Shown: positions 1-7,100 of the stretch, one piece after another
How the letters are laid out: each line of letters begins with the position of its first letter
Numbering within the stretch: the stretch's first letter is position 1
DNA from: Stramenopiles sp. TOSAG23-3
Lineage: Eukaryota > Sar
Assembly (NCBI GenBank): GCA_900128585.1
Contig: LT642437.1
Location: 1 to 16,348, forward strand
Direction: 5' to 3'
Length of the DNA: 16,348 nucleotides
Translations under genes and position numbers: made by a program
Notes under the pieces: generated by a model
Seen by the model: only the letters and a program-made list of their open reading frames with translations
Database searches by the model: none
What the model was told of the DNA's origin: nothing

Positions 1-1
1 A

Positions 2-2530
2 GCGAACAATCCAGTGCTATTGCAGCGAGACGGGAGAGAGATGGACGCGGCGGACAAAAGGGCGGAGGCTTTTAGCAACGAACGGACCGTTATGTATTAC
101 AAGATGAAAGCGGACTACCACCGGTACCTCGCGGAGTTTGCCCCGGAGAAAATAGACTCGAAAGCAAAGGGGAACTCGGTAGGGACGAAACGGGGGGCTT
201 TTCCCGCCAGCAGATCCGTGGAGGTTGACTGCGCACTATCAGCGTACAAAATTGCGCTGTCATTGGCCCAAGACAAACTGCCAGCAGCCCACCACTTGAC
301 AATCCTGGTGGCGCATAACTTCAGCACGTTTTACTACACCATGCGGAGGTCCACTCGGATGGCCTGCCACGTAGCCAAAACGGTGTACGAGAATGCTTGC
401 GAACACGTCCACGAGTTGGAAGGAGAGGAGTACGGGGAGACCACGCGTGTACTGCAACTGCTAAGAGAAAATATTTCAAAATGGACCCTTGACATAGCGA
501 GGGGAGACTACGAGAGCGAGGCGGAAGAGTCCGACGTTGAGATTGACGAAGACTTGGAAGACTTGGCAAAAGACAACCAAGAAACCCTGGACGTGGGGAA
601 CCCGGCGGAGGAAGGCTCCCTGTTGCAAATGACGCACGCCCGAATCCAGCAAAAGCCCATGGGCGTGCATAGCACAAAGTCGGTGCAAATATGCAACCAA
701 CAAATGAAGCATTCGTCGACTGTCGCAGCGTTAGAACAAAACCAGGCCAGTGCAAAACCGAAGCAATTCAAGCGTGTGCCTACTTTAAAACGTTCTGCGA
801 CCGCACCCAACTTGAGGTCCGCGGAGTTTACCGTGTCGGGGAAACCTGAAAAACCCGACAATAGAATGCCAGAGCACCACATTATGTCATTGACGTCTGG
901 GTTTGAGGGCATGACCACCATGAAGCTGGATCCGAAGGGGAAAGAGCTTGTTCCAGCGATGCACGAACTGTTTCACTCTTACCTTGAGGGGAAAGTTTCT
1001 ACCCCCGTTGCTGGTAACTTTACGTCAAAGGGCATAAATTTTTCGGAATTGTGGGTGGAGGGGAAGAAGACCAAAGGCCCGCAACTGTACGTGCACGCAT
1101 TGGTGAGGATGCTGAAGAATTTTGAGATTGTTCCAAAAGATTTAGAAGCGGGCACAATAGAGAACATGGCTGCTATGTCCGCCAACGCCACAAAGAAGCT
1201 CAGGAACACTAGCGTTGTGCTGCAATACCAAACAAAATACATGCTTGGAGCAGACATCGACAGCAAACAAGCCAAGAGTGTCGCGGAAGAGGGCGAAGAG
1301 AAAGATCCCGGGCGTTTAATCATCCCAAAAGCCTTGAGTTTTGCAGAGTTTGTAGACACCCTTGGTCGGGTCGCAATCGTGGTAATTCGAAGCACCCCAG
1401 GCTATGAGCAGAAGTATGGGGTGGAGAGCAAGGAAATCATCAACGGGTTCATGCGGGACCGCATGCATCTGTACGACGCCGATATTTGGAGGAAAAAGGT
1501 GCAGAGGCCGTGGGAGGCCGCGGCCAAAGAGAAGGCATCGCTGAGGACGCGGCCAGGAAGTGGAAAGCAGCTGGTTGCAAAGGCAACAGAAGCGGCAGGC
1601 CTTCCCATCAATTTGAACTATCTCTCCGCAGAATTTTCCCTTTCTGCGCAAGCACAAGAGCGTATGAATACGAAAGGAAGGCAGCGGGCCTTGCGGCAAA
1701 TTTTTGACTTTTATCGAAAAGTCAAGACTCTTCACAAAGTCAGCCAGATGAGTGCCGGCCGAGGAAGGGACGCGTTGTTCTCGCAGATTCAGTCGGTGAG
1801 CGAGGTCATCAACTTGGGAGAAATGTTGAAGTTTCTGATGGACTTTGGCGTCTCTCCAGACCTTGTCTCTCGACGAGATGCGTCAGAAATTTTTGTCACC
1901 TGCATGAGAAACTCCCGAAGGGCAGCGAAGGAAGCAGCGAAGAAGGCGGTCGGGGAACACAATAAAACGAGGCCGGGGAGTGGGAAAAATAGTAAATCGA
2001 GGCCTGGGAGCGGGAAAGGCACTAAGTCGAGGCCCAGCAGCGGAAAGGAGTCCCCGGAAGCAAAGGACGACGACCTGAATCCAGAAGAACTTTTGTCTTC
2101 TGGTGGTATAACGGGAGTGGGTGCGACATGGCCGACATTTTTGAACTGCATAGAACGCTATGCTATCTTGGCGGATGCCGTGCCGCAAGAGTACGCTACA
2201 GACCACGAAAAAGTCGAATATTTCATTACTTACTTGGAGCTTGACCAATCTGACAGATGGCGTGGGAAGATGAAAGTTTTTGGTACCCCAGGGGGCAACA
2301 GGTCACGCCTGGCAAAATCTGCGTCGTCTTCAAACATCGGTGCATTCAGTGGCCGAAGGCAACGCCCACACTCTGGCAAAGGCGGCGGCCTTTCTGCCAC
2401 TCTAGGTGCAGTACCGAGGCGGAACCGACTCCTGCCCAAATTGTCCGGCCGGGGCACCCCAGCAGCAGGTGGAGGGTTGTCCGCGTCCAGGCAAAGACGA
2501 AAGAAAGGCTTGGGCGCGACAATCGGCTGA
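2..2530 (+). CDS. 14-3-3 domain protein with a long C-terminal extension (5'-partial)
   Basis: The frame is open to the left edge and the residue at 14 is a GTG, so the true start lies upstream. Numbering below counts that GTG as residue 1. Residues about 25-161 match the C-terminal half of a 14-3-3 domain: MYYKMKADYHRYLAEF holds the phosphate-binding Arg-Tyr pair (R37, Y38), HNFSTFYY holds the ligand-groove Asn (N102), and LQLLRENISKW holds N153 and W157. Helices A-D, including the dimer interface, would lie upstream. An acidic stretch (166-189) follows, then a basic segment with an R-S-A-T-A-P motif (260-265). Two related helical modules follow (about 312-457 and 557-722). Five R-P-x-S-G-K motifs start at 513, 653, 663, 673 and 784, and the tail is basic. 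Ordinary 14-3-3 proteins are about 245 residues and end soon after the domain, so this is a fusion. The 14-3-3 call is strong; the role of the extension is unknown. Confidence 0.9.
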   Translation, partial: ANNPVLLQRDGREMDAADKRAEAFSNERTVMYYKMKADYHRYLAEFAPEKIDSKAKGNSVGTKRGAFPASRSVEVDCALSAYKIALSLAQDKLPAAHHLTILVAHNFSTFYYTMRRSTRMACHVAKTVYENACEHVHELEGEEYGETTRVLQLLRENISKWTLDIARGDYESEAEESDVEIDEDLEDLAKDNQETLDVGNPAEEGSLLQMTHARIQQKPMGVHSTKSVQICNQQMKHSSTVAALEQNQASAKPKQFKRVPTLKRSATAPNLRSAEFTVSGKPEKPDNRMPEHHIMSLTSGFEGMTTMKLDPKGKELVPAMHELFHSYLEGKVSTPVAGNFTSKGINFSELWVEGKKTKGPQLYVHALVRMLKNFEIVPKDLEAGTIENMAAMSANATKKLRNTSVVLQYQTKYMLGADIDSKQAKSVAEEGEEKDPGRLIIPKALSFAEFVDTLGRVAIVVIRSTPGYEQKYGVESKEIINGFMRDRMHLYDADIWRKKVQRPWEAAAKEKASLRTRPGSGKQLVAKATEAAGLPINLNYLSAEFSLSAQAQERMNTKGRQRALRQIFDFYRKVKTLHKVSQMSAGRGRDALFSQIQSVSEVINLGEMLKFLMDFGVSPDLVSRRDASEIFVTCMRNSRRAAKEAAKKAVGEHNKTRPGSGKNSKSRPGSGKGTKSRPSSGKESPEAKDDDLNPEELLSSGGITGVGATWPTFLNCIERYAILADAVPQEYATDHEKVEYFITYLELDQSDRWRGKMKVFGTPGGNRSRLAKSASSSNIGAFSGRRQRPHSGKGGGLSATLGAVPRRNRLLPKLSGRGTPAAGGGLSASRQRRKKGLGATIG
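791..808 (+). other. Candidate internal 14-3-3 mode I ligand motif (R-S-A-T-A-P)
   Basis: Six codons of the 14-3-3 fusion gene encode R-S-A-T-A-P. This fits the known mode I 14-3-3 consensus R-S-x-pS/pT-x-P, with Thr263 as the phospho-acceptor. It lies about 100 residues after the 14-3-3 domain in a segment that looks disordered, so binding within the chain or between two chains is sterically plausible. That role is inference; phosphorylation cannot be seen from sequence. Confidence 0.5.
1550..2380 (+). repeat. Five R-P-x-S-G-K motifs, three in a 10-residue tandem array
   Basis: Within the 14-3-3 fusion protein, R-P-G-S-G-K occurs at 1550-1567. Three copies follow at a 30-bp period between 1970 and 2047 (R-P-G-S-G-K twice, then R-P-S-S-G-K). 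A last copy, R-P-H-S-G-K, lies at 2363-2380. Each fits an R-x-x-S basophilic kinase site. The arrays fall in low-complexity linkers: copy 1 lies between the two helical modules, the middle three interrupt module 2, and the last is in the basic tail. Confidence 0.75.
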
Positions 2531-2653
2531 CCATTTTTGGGTGATAATGTATTTATTCATATTCGTAGCGCTATTTTGATTGTAAATTGAAAAGTAAAAC
2601 TGTGAGATTTGATTGTTTACAATCGCTATTGCGGCATCTCCGCTTCCTGGTAC

Positions 2654-3142
2654 TCAGTCATCTTTCTCCAAAACAACTTTAGTAGGGATGCCCTTGTACG
2701 CCCTCTGGATAGTTTCTGGGTACAAATATGCCTGCAATCCTATACCACCAACGAGCAAGTTTCGCAACAAAATTCTCGGCCCAAACCGGTAGCTAACAGC
2801 CGAAAGGGCTAAAAGAGAGACCCCGTAAGTAATTTCTGGCTTAATTTTGACGTCCTTAAATTTTTGAGCTAATGTTTTTTTCGTAGTTACCAGCTCCTCC
2901 GGCAACACGTCCGTCTCGATTTCCTTGATCTTAGCGTTCGTTTTTGCTTCAATTTCGTCCACTTGCACCGTGACCGTGTCCTTGATCGTGTCTAATTGTT
3001 GTTTGCCTTCAAATTTTATCTTTAGGACGTTCTCCCGGAAACTTCGCACTAGTGGACGAAGAAACGTTCCCTCCCGGGGGATGGTAAAGGTACGGGCGAC
3101 CCGCTTTATTACAGACTCTTCGGTACTACTCCCTTCAGCCAT
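2654..3142 (-). CDS. Small two-helix membrane protein, MIC26/MIC27 (ApoO-family)-like
   Basis: This gene encodes 162 residues. The first in-frame ATG is at 3142; the frame extends to a TTG at 3163 and beyond to a stop near 3227 without another ATG. The N-terminal part is charged and helical (about 35-100, E/K-rich). Two hydrophobic segments follow at about 104-118 and 124-141, separated by a short basic turn with R-F-G-P-R-x-L-L-R. The second ends in a Tyr-Pro-Glu, followed by a charged tail. A helix, Gly/Arg turn, Gly-rich helix and Tyr-Pro pattern is typical of the MICOS subunits MIC26/MIC27, which shape cristae in the mitochondrial inner membrane. The length also fits. The similarity is topological rather than high identity, so the function is a reasoned suggestion. 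The gene is convergent with the 14-3-3 fusion gene, with 123 bp between stop codons, and divergent from the armadillo gene. Confidence 0.75.
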   Translation of the reverse strand: MAEGSSTEESVIKRVARTFTIPREGTFLRPLVRSFRENVLKIKFEGKQQLDTIKDTVTVQVDEIEAKTNAKIKEIETDVLPEELVTTKKTLAQKFKDVKIKPEITYGVSLLALSAVSYRFGPRILLRNLLVGGIGLQAYLYPETIQRAYKGIPTKVVLEKDD

Positions 3143-4163
3143 ATGTGCACTTCTTCTCAACAAGTTGAAAGCTTTCGAACAGTTGGGGTGATGAAATGCC
3201 TCTCCTACGAATTGCCTTTTTCCAATTTATCGTCTAACAATTGGTGATATTGCATTGATTTAACAAGTAACATATATTTGTAGATTCAATTCAAGTTCGA
3301 CTAGACGACAAAAAAAGATACAAACTACTGGTGTAATTATTATTAATTAATAATTATAATATAGTACCAACTGGTAGAGACTACTAGTCGTCTAATAATA
3401 AAATAAAAAAATAATAATCAATCTCAAAACATAAGCATATTATAATATTAATAGTAGAAGGAGGAAGGAAGAAGGAAGAAGAAAGAAGACGGACTTGATG
3501 ATTGAGAAGAAGAAGAAGTAATAGTACGAATAGTAAGTGGAGTAAGAGACAACCCTTTTTTGATCTTCTTCTTCTTCTTTTTTTTTTTGATCTTCTTTTT
3601 TTGATAAATAAAATAATAAAAAATAGATGAACTTTCTTGTTCCCATATTTTTTTTTTATAAATATCGAATTATGCCCTATAAATAACACTATTATTACAA
3701 ATAAAAATGAATAAATACGTTACAACAAAATGAAATGATGGACGAAAAAACCCACAAAATCACACTGCAGCTATTATAGAAGAGACTATAGATGAGTATT
3801 TTTAGTACCGGTAGTATGTAGTATTTATTATTAGGTGAATAATAACAGGTGATTAATAAAGAGAACAAACAAGTTGCTTGTACAACAATAATAATAATAA
3901 AAATATGCTGCCGCAACAACAACGAATTGGACATGATTTGCTGGTGTGGTGTTGTTTTTTCTTCTTTTTTTTTGTTCCATTTGTTTGAGCTTTGAGCTTT
4001 GCGTGTTTGTTACGTCTACCGTTCGTCGCTCAACACTTCTTCCATTGTGCACTCCGCACTTTTATTTTGTAGCTGATTCTTGGAACAGAGTTTTTGTTTT
4101 GTTTTTCTATAGTAGTGTTACGATACCAACTGTTGCAATTGTTTTTCTAGAAGCAGTTGTGCA
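3143..4163. other. AT-rich divergent intergenic region
   Basis: This is the shared upstream region of the minus-strand MIC-like gene and the plus-strand armadillo gene. It is very AT-rich, with a 16-bp AT palindrome near 3343-3362, a purine-rich stretch (about 3456-3518), a matching pyrimidine-rich stretch (about 3554-3600) and short ATA runs near 3885-3900. Open frames here encode only Lys-, Phe- or Tyr-rich low-complexity sequence, and I do not accept them as genes. No convincing TATA box or RNA gene was found. Confidence 0.6.
3504..3579. repeat. Inverted GAA/TTC microsatellite tracts
   Basis: A (GAA)n-type tract at 3504-3518 faces a (CTT)n tract at 3564-3579, about 45 bp apart. If both were transcribed together they could pair over roughly 13-15 bp. 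An element TTGATCTTCTT is repeated directly at 3560-3570 and 3588-3598. This is probably slippage-derived spacer DNA. Confidence 0.6.
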
Positions 4164-7100
4164 ATGGGGGATAATTATGAGCAAAGCGATGAGTCAATCG
4201 CACGAGCTATTGCGACTTTGAGGAATATTATTTCCCCTCCCCAAAGAAAGAAGGACGCGAACGATGGCAGCGACGATGGGGAAGACGATTTTCTAGCCAG
4301 GTCAAGGAAACAACGAAAGTCGGGCAAAGGCGTGGACGACGACATAGCGGGTAATGCCGCGTCAAAAACAAAGAAGTCAAATAAAGAAGGGCGCCGCACG
4401 TCTGCGGCTTCCACGGTTGTAGGATACGGAACTGGGGATTTGTTTGGAACCCGAGGAAATTACGAAAAAAGTCTGCTATACCGATCTAGGTTAGGCTCCC
4501 CGACAATAAATACCCAAAAAAACGCAAACGCCTTTGAGAAAAATGCAGTGTTTGCTCGTGTAGTAACCACGCATACAAAAGAGGATGAACAGAGAAAAAC
4601 CAAAGAGAAAACGTTCACCTCCGTTTTTCGGGCGAAAGAAGTTGCAAATAGAATAAAAAGCGATATGAAATCGAAGCGGGATTGTGTCAACGCGATAAAT
4701 AAGTGGGCCTCTAATCCAGATTTGCATGACAATTTACTTCAATTTGGAATAGTCGAGGCCTTGTCTTCTATGATAGAAGGGGATATCGACGAAAGTGTGT
4801 TGACTGAGTGTGTCGAGACAGTATTCCAACTATCTCGAAACCTGGACATCCGGGCTTCCCTAGTCCGTCAAGAATTGCACCTGAAAGTCTTAGACATGAT
4901 AACCCTTGCGGAAAACCTTGACTCCGTAACCAACATAGTAAACTGCTGTTTCGTCCTTTTGAATTTTTCCGACGAGCCAGGCATGAACGACATATTCGTT
5001 CGTAACGGGGTAGTTCCCACTCTCAACCGTCTCCAAGCCACGCACCCGGCAATTTTACGCTCTTTGCTGCAAATCATTTTCAATATGATTAACAAACTGG
5101 AACGAAATGCTCACTGGACACAAGACCTGCTCTACTTCGATTTTGTTTTACTTAAGATGCACAGCATATCCGCCCAAGACGCGGCTTTGATCATGAGGAC
5201 AGTGTCAAGGGCAGCTACTCTGCTTGAAGTTCCTCAGCAACTGTGCGAAAGGGATATTACAGGCACCCTGAGAACTTTACTGCACCGCGTGTCCACGTGG
5301 AAAGAGGAGTATAGAAATCCTGTGGTGAAGTACATTGCCACGACGGCATACTATGTGTCAAAGTCGGTGGAAGCTTCCTCAAAAATGGTAGACGCCGGGG
5401 GGCAAGGGCTAATTCGAGATGTGTTGTCCAACGTTGAAAACGATGATGAGTTAACATGCATCGGCATAGCTACTCTAGGAAATATGGCAAGGAGCAGGCT
5501 GGTGCGCAGCAAATTGGTAAATGATGGAGCAGTGCTTTTATTATGCTCCATTGCCGAACGGTGCTCCCAGCAGATGCAGTGGCTGCAAACTGGGGTGATA
5601 AAAGAGGCTCAATTTGATTTTGGGAACATGCTTAATATGTGCGTCGCGGCGCTAGCCATGCTCTCCCAGGATGATGAAAGTGCTGTCAAAGTGGCCTTGC
5701 AAGGTGGAATGAAGCTACTAGTCATTGTGGCCACTTATGCGGGCGAGGTCACGATTCGCAGTGAGGCCATCGTAGCGCTGTGCAATTTGCTGTGCTCTCG
5801 GGAGCTGAACAAATTGTACGAGTCGGTGGGGGACACGGTCAAGTCGGCAATTGATGTTTTAGTGTTGTACCACAAAGAAATTTTGGTGCACGACATTAAA
5901 ATAGCGGGTTATTTTGCGACTGTGTTTAACAACATGACACTGTCCGCACGGGGCAGAGAAATGACTAAGACCATCGCCATAGCGGATGTGATTGTTTGGG
6001 TTGCCCTTATGGCGGAAGGAGACGATGACGCAATCGAGTTATGCCTCTGCTGCATTTATAACTGCACGGTAGATTCTGTTCTGTTGAAATCATTTCAGAC
6101 CAAAAAGCACATCGGCGCAATCATAGAAATTATGAAAATTTCCAAAGGTACCAGAGTCGACGAACTTTGCATTGCAACATTGCACAAATTAGCCTCAGGA
6201 TTTGCCAACGCGGGTAAAATATTTGCGGACGAGGGAGCAATGGATGAAATAATTGATTTGACAACGTCAGTTGCCCCCCGCACTCGTGAATTGGCGGTCA
6301 CTACATTAGCACAGATGACACTAGATGATGACAACATAGAAATTTTGGTCGGCAATGGTGCTATCGAAGCCTTGGCGGAGGTCGCCAAGTCATCCGATAT
6401 ATTGGCGCAACGTGCCACGGCTGCTTTAAGCAATATTGCGGGGCACAAACACGGCATGTATGTCACTCAACTTCTGGACGCTGGGGCTGTCAAGACCATG
6501 ATCAAGTTATCTGGAAGCAAAGACCCAGAAGTTCGAAGATTGAGTGCGCACACGATATGCCATTTAGTTTCTTGTGCAACGGGCCCTCGGGAAGAAATGA
6601 TAAAAGCTGGGGCCGTCAATGCTTTGGTTTTGACTGGACTTATTCGTAGCTCGGATGAGGACCTGGTCACCCGGAAGGCTTGCTGTTGCGCCATGTATAC
6701 CCTTTGTAGCACGGGTAATATAGAAGAGCTGGGAGATTGGAGGGTAGTCTGGTCGGCAACGTGCATGCTGGATTTAGGAAAAGAATTTGCGATCATGGCT
6801 GTCACAATTTTGGCCAATCTAAGTTCGTACCCGAGCGGTAGGGATGTTATTTCCAACAAGCAAACCATTGACGGGCTGGTGGCTGTTGCGTGCGGAAAGA
6901 GTAAAGTAAAAGTTTCTTCAGCTGTTTTGAAAAGCGTGGCCCTCATTTTTCACAATGTTGTGTGTGGTTATGGAAGAATTAAGGAACAGAAGAAAAAGAA
7001 AATTAGAGACGTGGACAACTTTGAAGATGAAAGCGATGGTGAAGACTTTGGTGGAGACTCAGACAGTGACAACGACAGCGAGAAAAATGGAGATAAGAAA

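Noticed and set aside
3143-3163. Seven extra N-terminal residues on the MIC-like protein
   Set aside because: The frame there begins with TTG; the first ATG at 3142 is preferred.
3280-3310. Possible tRNA B-box-like AAGTTCGACTAG
   Set aside because: No A box, acceptor stem or anticodon arm can be folded around it.
3340-3365. 16-bp AT-only palindrome
   Set aside because: It is made only of A and T in very AT-rich DNA, so chance occurrence is likely.
3384-3689. 101-codon minus-strand frame in the spacer upstream of the armadillo gene
   Set aside because: It encodes runs of Lys/Arg, Leu and Tyr/Phe that reflect the GAA/CTT tracts and AT-rich DNA, with no domain.
3695-4052. Overlapping minus-strand frames rich in Ile, Tyr and Phe
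   Set aside because: They are low-complexity translation of ATA/ATT-rich spacer DNA in the expected promoter of the armadillo gene.
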